A stretch of DNA of 64,000 nucleotides, taken from Azospirillum sp. TSH100. GTDB taxonomy: Bacteria; Pseudomonadota; Alphaproteobacteria; Azospirillales; Azospirillaceae. Each line of letters starts with the position of its first letter. Position 1 is the stretch's first letter. The position numbers and the translations under genes were made by a program. The stretch is taken from assembly GCF_004923295.1 (NCBI RefSeq), contig NZ_CP039638.1:496001-560000 (forward strand), in the 5' to 3' direction. Shown piece by piece: positions 9,228-18,655 of the stretch. Under the pieces are notes generated by a model. The model was not told the DNA's origin, ran no database searches, and worked only from the letters and a program-made list of their open reading frames with translations.

Positions 9228-9734
9228 CTATGGCAACAGGGCCGGATCCCAATGTTCGACCGCCTTGCCGTCCCGGATCCGCCACATGTCGAACCAGGTG
9301 GTGCTGTAGCCGCCGGCCGGATGCTTGGGATCCGTGACCTGACGGGGATAGGCGACGACGACCAGATCGCCCTCGGCCGTCACGCTGACGATCGGCGTCT
9401 TCAGCTTGGCGGGGATCGGCTGCGGCTTCACCTGACGCACCTTGGTGAAATACTCCACCACGGCGGCCCGGCCACTGGCGGCGTTGGGATTGTGCTGGAT
9501 GTAGTCCTCGCTGAGATAGCGGTCGGCCATCTCCCAATGCCCCGCCTCCAGCAGATCGCGGATGATGCCGTAAACCACCTGCTTGTTGGCGTTCAGGGCC
9601 GGGTCGGGGCTGGTGAACAGCGCCTCGGCATCGCCGACGGGCACGACCGCCTCCTGCGCCGCCGCCGGTCGGGCCGCCAGCGGCTGGGTCAGCACGGCGG
9701 CCAAAGCCACCGCAGCGACGAAAGCTCTCTTCAT
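9228..9734 (-). CDS. Exported SnoaL-like (NTF2-fold) protein
   Basis: A 168-residue protein with a clean signal peptide (MKRAFVAAVALAAVLTQPLAARPAAAQ) followed by a SnoaL-like polyketide-cyclase/NTF2 fold. Diagnostic are DRYLSEDYIQHNPNAASGRAAVVEYF and the C-terminal WFDMWRIRDGKAVEHWD. Many homologues of this type are periplasmic and of unknown substrate. The ATG at 9734 is preceded by GGGAGGAACAGGACG. It is followed at 9781 by a lipoprotein gene on the same strand, but spacing does not prove an operon. Confidence 0.82.
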   Translation of the reverse strand: MKRAFVAAVALAAVLTQPLAARPAAAQEAVVPVGDAEALFTSPDPALNANKQVVYGIIRDLLEAGHWEMADRYLSEDYIQHNPNAASGRAAVVEYFTKVRQVKPQPIPAKLKTPIVSVTAEGDLVVVAYPRQVTDPKHPAGGYSTTWFDMWRIRDGKAVEHWDPALLP

Positions 9735-9780
9735 CGTCCTGTTCCTCCCTTCGATAGACGCGTGGCCGCGCATCCGCCGG

Positions 9781-10422
9781 TCACGACTCCGCGTGCAGGA
9801 TCCGGCATTCGTCCGATGCGTTGATCGCCCAGGACGATCCCGACAGCAGCATCGTGCCGATCTCCCCCAGGCCGCTGCTGCGGAAGCTGACGCGGTGGGC
9901 GCGGGCCAGCGGCTCCATCTCCTCCAGATACCCCTTGGTCGGCACCGCGACATAGAGGCTGCCGTTGGGCAGCCCGCGGGCGCTCAGGGACAGGCGCGAG
10001 CCCAGGTCGGAGGTGACGGTCAGGTCATAGCGTTCGCCGGGCTTCACCGTCGCCCCGCTGTCCGACGGGGTGAAGCCGGACAGGATGAAACCGGATTCGG
10101 CGGCGGCGGTGCGGAAGGTCAGGCGCGGCGCGGCGTTCTGCCCGACCGCGATTCCGCGTTCGGCGACGCAGAAGCTCTTGTCGCCCGGGGGCGTGTGGAT
10201 GGTGACGGTCCAACCCTTGCCGGAGCTGAAGGGCCTGACCGGCCCATCCGGCAGAGCGGCCGCGGATGGGGCTGCGGCCGGCGGCGGCGGCACGGTCTCG
10301 CAGGCGGACAGCGCCAGCGCCAAGCATGCCAGAAGGGCCAAAGGCGTCGCCGCCCGGACGTCACGGCGGCCCCGCAGGGCCGGCCGCAGTCGGACGACGG
10401 GTGCAAGGTGCGGCCGATCCAT
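9781..10422 (-). CDS. Putative lipoprotein, 213 aa
   Basis: The start at 10422 gives an arginine-rich N-terminus, a hydrophobic stretch and a lipobox (LALSAC), so the protein is probably lipid-anchored. The mature part is rich in beta-strand-like sequence (GKGWTVTIHTPPGDKSFCVAERG, SRLSLSARGLPNGSLYVAVPTKG) and has further Cys near the C-terminus. I recognise no named domain. It is transcribed divergently from dnaE, whose start is only 136 bp away, so their promoters must share that gap. Confidence 0.7.
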   Translation of the reverse strand: MDRPHLAPVVRLRPALRGRRDVRAATPLALLACLALALSACETVPPPPAAAPSAAALPDGPVRPFSSGKGWTVTIHTPPGDKSFCVAERGIAVGQNAAPRLTFRTAAAESGFILSGFTPSDSGATVKPGERYDLTVTSDLGSRLSLSARGLPNGSLYVAVPTKGYLEEMEPLARAHRVSFRSSGLGEIGTMLLSGSSWAINASDECRILHAES

Positions 10423-10558
10423 CGCGGCGTCCTCCCCATCCCTGAACGTGATGCGGCGACTTCCATACCACGTTCGCATGCCCCCGCGCGACCGTCGCGG
10501 GAACCGTCCCGGCTGTGCTAGAACCAGGGGCCCTGTCGCAGCGAGACCCCCGGTTGCC

Positions 10559-13500
10559 ATGCCCCACGCCGACTTCATCCACCTGCGCGTCCATTCCGCC
10601 TATTCGCTGTCGGAAGGTGCGATCAAGGTGAAGGAGCTGGTCAAGCTCTGCCTGAAGCAGCAGATGCCGGCCGTCGCGGTCACCGACACCGGCAACCTGT
10701 TCGGCGCGCTGGAATTCGCGCTGGCGGCATCCGATGCCGGCGTGCAGCCGATCATCGGCACCGTGCTGGGCATCACCCGCGTCGGCCCGGCCCAGACGAA
10801 GCCGGGCCTGCCCGGCAAGGCGGCGGCCACTCCCGACCAGCTCGTCCTGCTCTGCCAGAACGAGGAGGGCTACCGCAACCTGACCGCGCTGGTGTCCAAG
10901 GCCTTCCTGGAATCGGACCCGCTGGCCGGCCCGCAGGTGACGCTCGACGCGCTGGAGGGGCGCTCCGCCGGGCTGATCGCGCTCACCGGCGGCCCCGCCG
11001 GCTCCCTCGGCCGGCTCCTGCACGAGGGGCAGAAGGATCTGGCGCTCGACGTTCTGGAGCGGCTGAAACGGCTGTTCCCCGGCCGCCTCTATGTCGAATT
11101 GCAGCGGCACGAGGGCGGGCGCGGCCATTTCGCCACGGTGGAGAACGCCGTCGAGCCGGCGCTGATCGACCTCGCCTACGCGCACGACCTGCCGCTGGTC
11201 GCCACCAACGACTGCTATTTCGCCACCGAGGACATGTACGAGGCGCACGACGCGCTGCTCTGCATCGCCGAGGGCGCCTATCTCAGCCAGGAGGACCGCC
11301 GCCGCCTGACCCCGGACCACCGCTTCAAGTCGGCGGAGGAGATGCGGCTGCTGTTCGCCGACCTGCCGGAGGCGCTGGACAACACCGTCGCCATCGCCCG
11401 GCGCTGCTCCTTCCTGCTGAAGCCGATCAAGCCGATCCTGCCGCCGTTCGCCTGCGAAGGCGGCCGGACCGAGGACGACGAGCTGCGCGCCCAGTCGCGC
11501 GCCGGCCTGGAAGAGCGGCTGGAGAAGGTCGTCTACACCCCGGAGATGACGCCGGAGCAGCGGGCGGAGACCCGCAAGACCTATTTCGAGCGGCTGGAGT
11601 TCGAGCTGGACGTCATCGTCAAGATGAAGTTCCCCGGCTACTTCCTGATCGTGTCGGACTTCATCAAATGGGCGAAGAACCACGATATCCCCGTCGGTCC
11701 GGGCCGCGGATCGGGCGCCGGCTCCGTCGTCGCCTGGGCGCTGACCATCACCGACCTCGACCCGCTGCGCTTCGGCCTGCTGTTCGAGCGCTTCCTGAAC
11801 CCCGAACGCGTGTCGATGCCCGACTTCGACATCGACTTCTGCCAGGATCGCCGCGAAGAGGTCATCCGCTACGTCCAGAACAAGTACGGCTACGACCGCG
11901 TCGCCCAGATCATCACCTTCGGTAAGCTCCAGGCGCGCGCCGTGCTGCGCGACGTCGGCCGCGTCCTGCAGATGCCCTACGGGCAGGTCGACAAGATCTG
12001 CAAGATGGTGCCGAACAACCCGGCCAATCCGGTGACCTTGCAGCAGGCGCTGGACAGCGAGGAGATGCTGCGGCAGGCGCGCGACGGCGACGAGACCGTG
12101 CGTCACCTGATCGACATCGCGCTGAAGCTGGAGGGCCTCTACCGCCACGCCTCGACCCATGCCGCCGGCGTGGTGATCGGCGACCGCCCCTTGCAGGAGC
12201 TGGTGCCGCTCTACCGCGACCCGCGCTCCGACATGCCGGTCACCCAGTTCAACATGAAATATGTCGAACAGGCCGGTCTGGTGAAGTTCGACTTCCTGGG
12301 ATTGAAGACGCTGACCGTGCTGAAGACGGCGGTCGACCTGATCCCCGAGAAGCCGGACCTGACCACCGTCCCGCTCGACGACGAGAAGAGCTACCAGCTG
12401 CTCAGCCGCGCCGAGGCGACCGGCGTGTTCCAGCTGGAAAGCTCGGGCATGCGCGACGTGCTGCGCCGGCTGAAGCCGAACCGGCTGGAGGACATCATCG
12501 CGCTGGTGTCGCTCTACCGTCCCGGCCCGATGGACAACATCCCGAAATACATCCGGGTGAAGAACGGCGAGGAAAAAGCCGACTACATGCATGACAGCCT
12601 GGAAGGCATCCTGAAGGAGACCTTCGGGATCATGATCTACCAGGAACAGGTCATGCAGATCGCCCAGGTGCTGTCCGGCTATTCGCTGGGCGGCGCCGAT
12701 CTTCTGCGCCGCGCCATGGGCAAGAAGATCAAGGAGGAGATGGACAACCAGCGCAAGATCTTCTGCGACGGCGCCGAGGCGCGCGGCGTCAAGGCCGATC
12801 TGGCCAGCATGATCTTCGATCAGGTCATGAAGTTCGCCGGCTACGGCTTCAACAAGAGCCACGCCGCCGCCTATGCCCTGGTCGCCTACCACACCGCCTA
12901 TCTGAAGGCGAACCACCCGGTGGAGTTCATGGCGGCGTCGATGACGCTCGACCTCGGCAACACCGACAAGCTGAACGTCTTCCGCCAGGAACTCGCCCGC
13001 CTGCGCATCAGGCTGCTGACGCCGGACATCAACAGGTCCGACTCCATCTTCGGGGTGGAGCAGCTGGCCGACGGGACCAAGGCGGTGCGCTACGCGCTGG
13101 CCGCCGTCAAGGGCGTCGGCCTGCCCGCCATGAAGGCGGTGGTCGAGGAGCGGCGGAAGAACGGCCCGTTCAAGAGCCTGTTCGACTTCGCCCGCCGCCT
13201 GGATCTGAAGACCATCAACAAGCGCCAGTTGGAGAATCTCGCCTGCGCCGGCGCCTTCGACGGGCTGAACCCCAACCGCGCCCAGGTCCATGCCGCGCTG
13301 GAGACCATCATCCGCTATGCCCAGGCGGAGGCGGCGGAGCGCGACAGCGGCATCGGCAACCTCTTTGGCGGCGGGGGCGGGGGACTGCCCGAACCCGAGA
13401 TGCCCAAGGTCAAGGACTGGGAACCGCTGGAGAAGCTGAAGCACGAGTTCGGCGCCATCGGCTTCTACCTGTCGGCCCACCCGCTCGACGCCTATTCCGG

Positions 13501-14050
13501 CCCGCTCGGCCGCATGAAGGTGGTGCGCTCGGCCGAACTCCAGACCGCCATCGCGAAGGGCGGTTCCACCCGCTACAAGATGGCCGGCATCGTGGTGTCG
13601 AAGAAGGAGAAGACCGCCAAGTCCGGCAACCGCTTCGCCTTCGTCGAGCTGTCGGACGCCACCGGCGGCTATGAGGTGACGCTGTTCTCCGAGGTGCTGG
13701 CCGCCAACCGCGACCTGCTGGAGCCCGGCCGCCCGGTGCTGATGACGGTGGACGCCCAGCTGAACGGCGAAGAGGTCCGCCTGACCTGCCAGGAGATCAG
13801 GCCGCTGGAGGAGGCCGTCGCCTCGGTCAGCGCAGGCCTGCGCGTCGTCCTGCGCGACCCCGGCCCGATCGAGCATCTGCGCGCCACGCTCGACCGGCTG
13901 TCGCGCGGCAAGAGCCGCATCAACGTGCTGGTGGAGGTCGATCCGCTGAAGGAGATCGAGATCGAGCTGCCCGGCAGCTACACCATCACCGCCCAGAGCC
14001 GCTCCGCCCTGAAGGCGGTGCCGGGTGTGGTGGAGGTGGCGGAGCTGTGA
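10559..14050 (+). CDS. dnaE: DNA polymerase III subunit alpha
   Basis: The 1163-residue replicative polymerase has the full DnaE layout: an N-terminal PHP domain starting HLRVHSAYSLSEGAI; palm/thumb/fingers with the catalytic Asp pair in MPDFDIDFCQDRR (about residues 420-428) and GPGRGSGAGSVVAW just before; the tandem HhH region; and an OB fold (MAGIVVSKKEKTAKSGNRFAFVELSDATGGYEV). The length is normal for DnaE1. The start at 10559 aligns with the family N-terminus. The TGA overlaps the GTG start of the next gene, giving translational coupling to a DUF429 protein. Confidence 0.97.
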   Translation: MPHADFIHLRVHSAYSLSEGAIKVKELVKLCLKQQMPAVAVTDTGNLFGALEFALAASDAGVQPIIGTVLGITRVGPAQTKPGLPGKAAATPDQLVLLCQNEEGYRNLTALVSKAFLESDPLAGPQVTLDALEGRSAGLIALTGGPAGSLGRLLHEGQKDLALDVLERLKRLFPGRLYVELQRHEGGRGHFATVENAVEPALIDLAYAHDLPLVATNDCYFATEDMYEAHDALLCIAEGAYLSQEDRRRLTPDHRFKSAEEMRLLFADLPEALDNTVAIARRCSFLLKPIKPILPPFACEGGRTEDDELRAQSRAGLEERLEKVVYTPEMTPEQRAETRKTYFERLEFELDVIVKMKFPGYFLIVSDFIKWAKNHDIPVGPGRGSGAGSVVAWALTITDLDPLRFGLLFERFLNPERVSMPDFDIDFCQDRREEVIRYVQNKYGYDRVAQIITFGKLQARAVLRDVGRVLQMPYGQVDKICKMVPNNPANPVTLQQALDSEEMLRQARDGDETVRHLIDIALKLEGLYRHASTHAAGVVIGDRPLQELVPLYRDPRSDMPVTQFNMKYVEQAGLVKFDFLGLKTLTVLKTAVDLIPEKPDLTTVPLDDEKSYQLLSRAEATGVFQLESSGMRDVLRRLKPNRLEDIIALVSLYRPGPMDNIPKYIRVKNGEEKADYMHDSLEGILKETFGIMIYQEQVMQIAQVLSGYSLGGADLLRRAMGKKIKEEMDNQRKIFCDGAEARGVKADLASMIFDQVMKFAGYGFNKSHAAAYALVAYHTAYLKANHPVEFMAASMTLDLGNTDKLNVFRQELARLRIRLLTPDINRSDSIFGVEQLADGTKAVRYALAAVKGVGLPAMKAVVEERRKNGPFKSLFDFARRLDLKTINKRQLENLACAGAFDGLNPNRAQVHAALETIIRYAQAEAAERDSGIGNLFGGGGGGLPEPEMPKVKDWEPLEKLKHEFGAIGFYLSAHPLDAYSGPLGRMKVVRSAELQTAIAKGGSTRYKMAGIVVSKKEKTAKSGNRFAFVELSDATGGYEVTLFSEVLAANRDLLEPGRPVLMTVDAQLNGEEVRLTCQEIRPLEEAVASVSAGLRVVLRDPGPIEHLRATLDRLSRGKSRINVLVEVDPLKEIEIELPGSYTITAQSRSALKAVPGVVEVAEL

Positions 14051-14949
14051 GCAAAGCGGCGGTGCCCGCCTTCGGGCGCTTCATCGCCATCGACTGGTCC
14101 GGGGCCCGCGGCAAGCGTTACGCCGGCATCGCGGTGGCGGAGTGCGGGACGGGCGATACCCCTCCCCGGCTGGTGGAGGGACCGGGCGGCTGGTGGTCAC
14201 GGACGGCGGTGTTCGACTGGCTGCGCGCGGAACTGGCGCGCGAACCGGCCCCGGTCGGACCAACATTGGTCGGCATCGACTGCGCCTTCTCCCTGCCTTT
14301 CGCGGTGGCGGCGCTCGGATTTGCCGGCCGGGAGGCGACCGTCTTCGACCTGTGGGACGCAGTGGAGGAGGTCTGCGCCGCGGAGCCCGACTTCGGCGGC
14401 GGCCCCTTCGCCAGCCATCCGCTCCACGGGGTTGGCTTCTGGCATGGCGGGCCGCAGCCGGACTGGTACGAGGATCCGCACCGCGCCACCGAATGGGCCT
14501 GCCGTGCCGACGGGCTGGGCCATCCGCAGAGCCCCTACAAGCTGATCGGGTCAAGACAGGTCGGGAAGGGGGCGCTGGCCGGCATGCGGGTGCTGCGCGC
14601 CCTGCGCGTCGCCCTGCCCGGCCGGCTGGCGGTCTGGCCGTTCGAGGAACCGGCGCCGGGCCGCAGCGTGATGGTGGAGATCTACCCCCGCCTGTTCCTG
14701 AAGCACACCGGCATCGGCCAGCGCAAGATCCGTGACGGCGCCGAGATGGACGAGGCGCTGCGCCGGCTGGGCTCGCAACCGTTGAAGGTGGCGGGGCCGG
14801 TCAGCGACCATGACAGCGACGCGCTGGTGTCGGCCGCCGGCCTGCGCTGGCTCGCCGGCACCCCGCGCATCTGGGCGCCGCCGGGGCTTGACGACACCGC
14901 AAGGCGGCAGGAGGGGTGGATTTTCGGGGTGGGGATGAGCGGATCATGA
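14047..14949 (+). CDS. DUF429 family protein
   Basis: This 300-residue protein starts at a GTG that overlaps the dnaE stop. Its opening FIAIDWSGARGKRYAGIAVAE and later TLVGIDCAFSLPF and SDHDSDALVSAAGLRWLA are hallmarks of DUF429, which has an RNase H-like fold and is often called a predicted nuclease. Acidic residues in IDWSGA, GIDCAFS and DHDSDAL could form a metal site. Overlap with dnaE and with the next gene suggests co-expression, but a replication role is only a guess. Confidence 0.85.
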   Translation: MSKAAVPAFGRFIAIDWSGARGKRYAGIAVAECGTGDTPPRLVEGPGGWWSRTAVFDWLRAELAREPAPVGPTLVGIDCAFSLPFAVAALGFAGREATVFDLWDAVEEVCAAEPDFGGGPFASHPLHGVGFWHGGPQPDWYEDPHRATEWACRADGLGHPQSPYKLIGSRQVGKGALAGMRVLRALRVALPGRLAVWPFEEPAPGRSVMVEIYPRLFLKHTGIGQRKIRDGAEMDEALRRLGSQPLKVAGPVSDHDSDALVSAAGLRWLAGTPRIWAPPGLDDTARRQEGWIFGVGMSGS

Positions 14950-15902
14950 GCGCAATCGGCATCACGCCGGAACAGGGCCTCGCGCGGACCTCACGACGCC
15001 CGGCGATCGACGTGGCGCGCGGGCTCGCTCTGCTGGCGATGGCGGCCTATCACGCCAGCTGGGACGCCACCTATTTCGGCCTTGCCGGCTTCGATCTGCT
15101 GGGCGACCCGCTGTGGCTGGCCGCCCGCACGGTGATCCTGTCGAGCTTCCTGCTGCTGGCCGGCATCGGGCTGGTGCTGGCGACCCGCGACGGCTTCCAT
15201 CCGGGGCGCTTCCTGCGCCGGCTGGGGCGGGTGGCGGCGGGGGCCGCGGCGGTGTCGGCGGCCTCCTATGCCCTGTTCCCCGACAGCCCGATCTTCTTCG
15301 GCGTGCTGCACCACATCGCGGTGGCGAGCGTCATCGGCCTCGCCTTCGTCCGCCTGCCCGCCCCGGTGACGCTGGCGGTGGCGGCCGCGGCGGTTCTGGT
15401 CGGGACGACGCAGGGCTTTGCGCCGTTCGACAGCCCATGGCTGCGCTGGATCGGGCTGACCAGTATGGAGCCGGACTCCAACGATTTCGTGCCGCTGCTG
15501 CCCTGGATCGGCGGTGTCCTGGCCGGAATCGGGGTGGGGCGGCTGTGGCCGGGACTGGGCGAGGGGGTGGCGGTGAGCGGCCCCGCCGGGCGGCTGCTGG
15601 CCTTGGCCGGGCGGCACAGCCTTGCCGTCTATCTGCTGCACCAGCCGCTGCTGTTCGGCATCGCCTGGACGGCGGCACAGCTGATGCCGGCGCAGACGCC
15701 CGCCATTCGCGACTTCCAGGCATCCTGCGTGGCGAGTTGCGAACGCGCCGGAGTGGCGAGGGCCACCTGCACCGCCAACTGCGGCTGCGTGCAGTCGGAA
15801 CTGGCGCGGAACGGTTTGTGGGAGGACTTCGCCGCCAACCGGGTCAGCGAGCGCGGTCAGCGCGGGCTGGAGGAGGCGGTCGCGATGTGCCGAAAGCCTT
15901 GA
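14946..15902 (+). CDS. DUF1624 / heparan-alpha-glucosaminide N-acetyltransferase-like membrane protein
   Basis: A 318-residue, multi-helix membrane protein. The N-terminal RRPAIDVARGLALLAMAAYHASWD matches the DUF1624/acyltransferase-3-like family, in which the His (YH) is proposed to take part in acyl transfer across the membrane. Unusually, a Cys-rich soluble tail follows the last helix (SCVASCERAGVARATCTANCGCVQSELARNG). It could bind metal or form disulfides in the periplasm. The ATG overlaps the preceding stop (ATGA). Confidence 0.82.
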   Translation: MSAIGITPEQGLARTSRRPAIDVARGLALLAMAAYHASWDATYFGLAGFDLLGDPLWLAARTVILSSFLLLAGIGLVLATRDGFHPGRFLRRLGRVAAGAAAVSAASYALFPDSPIFFGVLHHIAVASVIGLAFVRLPAPVTLAVAAAAVLVGTTQGFAPFDSPWLRWIGLTSMEPDSNDFVPLLPWIGGVLAGIGVGRLWPGLGEGVAVSGPAGRLLALAGRHSLAVYLLHQPLLFGIAWTAAQLMPAQTPAIRDFQASCVASCERAGVARATCTANCGCVQSELARNGLWEDFAANRVSERGQRGLEEAVAMCRKP

Positions 15903-15945
15903 CGGCGGCCGGACCGAATGAGGGCGGCCCGAACCAAGTCAGCCC

Positions 15946-15975
15946 GAACCGGTTCAGACCGAACCGGTTCAGACC
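15946..15975. repeat. Two tandem 15-bp units, each with a perfect 10-bp palindrome
   Basis: GAACCGGTTCAGACC occurs twice head to tail. Each unit contains the palindrome GAACCGGTTC. The second copy runs into the stop codon of the MarR gene, which lies between convergent genes. It may act as a terminator or be a small duplication. Confidence 0.8.
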
Positions 15976-16421
15976 GACTGCCGCTTTTCGAGCAGGCCGC
16001 GCAGCAGGCTGGTCAGCGTTTCCGCCAGCTTGTACTGGTCGTCGCCCGGCAGTTCGGCGATGACGCCGGCGAAATCGTTCAGCGGATCATGGCGCAGCAG
16101 TTCCAGCGCCTTCGGCGTCGGGTGCAGCTGGGTGACGCGGCGGTCCTCCGGAACCGGCACGCGGACCAGCAGCTCCTTGCCGACCAGCACCTCGACCATC
16201 TGCGAGGCGGCCCCGCGGGTGGTGGCATGGAAATCGGCGAAGGCCGACACGGTGCGCTGGCTGTTGTTGGCGCCGGCGAAATAGCGCAACGCCGTCCACT
16301 GCGACGGCTTCAGCCCATGGGTATAGCCCAGGCTGTCGGCGATGTGCGCGATCTGCAGCATCACGTCGGCAATCGCCTGCGGCGAGGCGGCACCCGCAAG
16401 ATGCGGTTCGGCGAAGTCCAT
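15969..16421 (-). CDS. MarR-family transcriptional regulator
   Basis: A winged-helix protein with MarR features: N-terminal dimerisation helix, SQWTALRYFAGANNSQRTVSAFADFHATTRGAASQMVEVLVGKELLVRVPVPEDRRVTQLHPTPKA (recognition helix and DRR wing) and a C-terminal helix. The start at 16421 gives 150 residues and has GGAG 6 bases upstream. An in-frame ATG at 16526 would add 35 residues, and both starts begin with the same MDFA-coding bases. No adjacent target operon is obvious; it probably binds its own upstream dyad. Confidence 0.8.
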   Translation of the reverse strand: MDFAEPHLAGAASPQAIADVMLQIAHIADSLGYTHGLKPSQWTALRYFAGANNSQRTVSAFADFHATTRGAASQMVEVLVGKELLVRVPVPEDRRVTQLHPTPKALELLRHDPLNDFAGVIAELPGDDQYKLAETLTSLLRGLLEKRQSV

Positions 16422-16846
16422 GGCGGCTCCGATGGATCCGGCTCCGATCGACGTCCGATCCAACGCCCCGTTGTTCCGGACCGACATCCGGCCCGCAGCA
16501 ACGCCGCGCACTTTTGCGAAGTCCATTTTTTTCCACTCTATAAAGTTTAGTGGCTATACGATGGGCGCATCAAAAGGCTGGCGGCTATCGCTGTAAGGCG
16601 GCAGCCACTTCGATCATGAGACCGTCACATACAATAGCGGGATCGAACAGAAAACGGAACCTCGAACACTTCATCCTTTTGTTGCAAATTGTCGCATTGG
16701 CTTGAGCTTGGCAAAGGGATGACAAAGGGAGAGCAAGATCTCGCAGGTCCGGCATCCCCAGGCGGAACCGGCATGGCGGCCATGCCGATTCACGTCGTCG
16801 CCATCTTTCACTGGCGTCATCCTCGATTCGGCGGTATACGCGCGCG
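16422..16846. promoter_or_regulatory. Divergent control region of the marR-like gene and rimO
   Basis: No credible gene is seen here. An AT-rich core at 16525-16560 contains CCACT (16533-16537) and AGTGG (16549-16553) as an inverted pair around TATAAAG. This is a reasonable operator/promoter candidate for the MarR regulator. The rimO-proximal part holds no motif I can name. Confidence 0.4.
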
Positions 16847-18217
16847 ATGACCACATCCCCCGTTCCGAAGTCCGCATCGCCGGCCGCCGCCCAGACCATG
16901 GGCGCCCCGAAGGTCGGCATCGTCAGCCTCGGCTGCCCGAAGGCGCTCGTCGATTCAGAGCGTATCCTGACCCGCCTGCGCGCGGAGGGGTACGAGATCT
17001 CCCCCAGCTACGACGGCGCGGACGTCGTGCTGGTCAACACCTGCGGCTTCCTCGACAGCGCCAAGAAGGAGTCGCTGGACGCCATCGGCGAGGCGATCAA
17101 GGAGAACGGGCGGGTCATCGTCACCGGCTGCATGGGCGTGGAATCGGACATGATCCGGCAGATCCACCCCGACGTGCTGGCCGTGACCGGTCCGCACCAG
17201 TATGAACAGGTGGTCAGCGCGGTGCATGACGCCGTGCCGCCGACACACAACCCCTTCACCGATCTGGTGCCGCCGGAAGGCCTGCGGCTGACCCCGCGCC
17301 ACTACGCGTATCTGAAGATTTCCGAAGGCTGCAACAACCGCTGCAGCTTCTGCATCATCCCGTCCCTGCGCGGCGATCTGGTCAGCCGGCCGATCCATTC
17401 GGTCCTGCGCGAGGCGGAAAAGCTGGCGGTCGCCGGCGTCAAGGAACTGCTGGTCATCTCCCAGGACACCAGCGCCTACGGCGTCGACGTCAAGTACAAG
17501 ACGGAGAAATGGTACGACCGCGAGGTCCGCACCCGCTTCTTCGACCTGTGCAACGAGCTGGCGAACTTCGACCTGTGGGTCCGCCTGCATTACGTCTACC
17601 CCTACCCGCATGTCGACGAGGTCATCCCGCTGATGGCGGAGGGCAGGATCCTGCCCTATCTCGACATCCCGTTCCAGCATGCCTCGCCCACCGTCTTGAA
17701 GGCGATGCGCCGCCCGGCCGCCCAGGAAAAGCAGCTGGACCGCATCCGCAAATGGCGCGACGAGTGCCCGCATCTGGTGCTGCGCTCCACCTTCATCACC
17801 GGCTTCCCCGGCGAAACGGAGGAGGACTTCCAGTTCATGCTGGACTGGCTGAAGGAAGCCCAGCTCGACCGCGTCGGCTGCTTCAAGTACGAGCCGGTGG
17901 AGGGTGCGACCGCCAACGACCTGCCCGGCGCCGTCCCGGAAGAGGTCAAGCAGGAGCGCTGGGAGCGCTTCATGGAGACGCAGAAGGCGATCAGCGCCGA
18001 ACGGCTCCAGCAGAAGGTCGGCTACACGCTGGGCGTGCTGATCGACGAGGTCGACGAGGACGGCGCCATCGGCCGCTCCTACGCCGACGCGCCGGAAATC
18101 GACGGCAACGTCTTCCTGAACGGCGAAACCGGCCTGAAGCCGGGCGACATGGTCGACGTCACAATCGAGCATGCCGACGAGTATGATTTGTGGGGCAGCG
18201 TCGAGCGCGACCTGTAA
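16847..18217 (+). CDS. rimO: Ribosomal protein S12 methylthiotransferase
   Basis: A 456-residue radical-SAM enzyme that adds a methylthio group to the conserved Asp of ribosomal protein S12 (Asp88 in E. coli). The N-terminal MTTase domain binds a first [4Fe-4S] cluster through Cys in [23 protein letters not shown] and TGCMG. The radical-SAM CxxxCxxC is CNNRCSFC at about residue 160. A TRAM domain ends the protein. The [10 protein letters not shown] and QDTSAYG signatures separate RimO from MiaB. It stands alone after a long upstream gap; the HNH gene follows 22 bp later. Confidence 0.97.
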   Translation: MTTSPVPKSASPAAAQTMGAPKVGIVSLGCPKALVDSERILTRLRAEGYEISPSYDGADVVLVNTCGFLDSAKKESLDAIGEAIKENGRVIVTGCMGVESDMIRQIHPDVLAVTGPHQYEQVVSAVHDAVPPTHNPFTDLVPPEGLRLTPRHYAYLKISEGCNNRCSFCIIPSLRGDLVSRPIHSVLREAEKLAVAGVKELLVISQDTSAYGVDVKYKTEKWYDREVRTRFFDLCNELANFDLWVRLHYVYPYPHVDEVIPLMAEGRILPYLDIPFQHASPTVLKAMRRPAAQEKQLDRIRKWRDECPHLVLRSTFITGFPGETEEDFQFMLDWLKEAQLDRVGCFKYEPVEGATANDLPGAVPEEVKQERWERFMETQKAISAERLQQKVGYTLGVLIDEVDEDGAIGRSYADAPEIDGNVFLNGETGLKPGDMVDVTIEHADEYDLWGSVERDL

Positions 18218-18239
18218 CCCTGATTTCCCGGAGAGCGCC

Positions 18240-18587
18240 ATGCCCGTCACGCCGGACGACACCAGACTGATGGACGTCCAGCAGGGCGGGCGCTGCTTCT
18301 TCTGCGACGGGCCGGTGGGGGAGAAGGCCACCTTCGACCACCTGATCCCCCAGGCCTATGGCGGGATCGATGATCCGGCCAACGTCGTGCTGGCGCACCG
18401 CCGCTGCAACCAGCGCAAGGGAGACCGGCTGCCGACCCGCGAGGAACTCGACCGCTTCTTCGCGCTGCGCCGCTCCAGCCGGCTCGGCGTCTGGCCCCCC
18501 TTGCGCGCCCTGCGCGACGCGGACGGGGCGGCGGACGAGGACGGGCTGTGGATGGCGGTGGCCCAGGCCATCGCACGGCAACGGTAA
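18240..18587 (+). CDS. HNH endonuclease domain protein
   Basis: A 115-residue protein that is mostly one HNH motif: CFFCDGP (zinc Cys pair), FDHLIPQAYGGIDDPANVVLAHRRCNQRKGDRLP. This holds the catalytic His, the Asn and the final His/second Cys pair. The ATG at 18240 has GGAGAGCGCC upstream. It lies close behind rimO on the same strand. The biological target is unknown. Small chromosomal HNH proteins like this are common and not clearly mobile. Confidence 0.85.
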   Translation: MPVTPDDTRLMDVQQGGRCFFCDGPVGEKATFDHLIPQAYGGIDDPANVVLAHRRCNQRKGDRLPTREELDRFFALRRSSRLGVWPPLRALRDADGAADEDGLWMAVAQAIARQR

Positions 18588-18655
18588 GCGCGGGCGAAAC
18601 CAATCCCGGCCGATCCGGTTGACAGGGGACACCTTATATAACGGGAGAGTCCCCG

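Noticed and set aside
10361-13876. Antisense open frame of 1171 codons opposite dnaE
   Set aside because: dnaE is certain and the antisense product has no recognisable domain. High third-position GC explains the absence of stops.
16585-16920. Minus-strand frame of 111 codons between marR and rimO
   Set aside because: It overlaps the rimO start, has no ribosome-binding site I can see, and no recognisable sequence; the region is better explained as promoter DNA.
18619-18640. TTGACA followed by TATATA upstream of the small protein gene
   Set aside because: The gap is only 10 bases, too short for a sigma-70 promoter with those elements.
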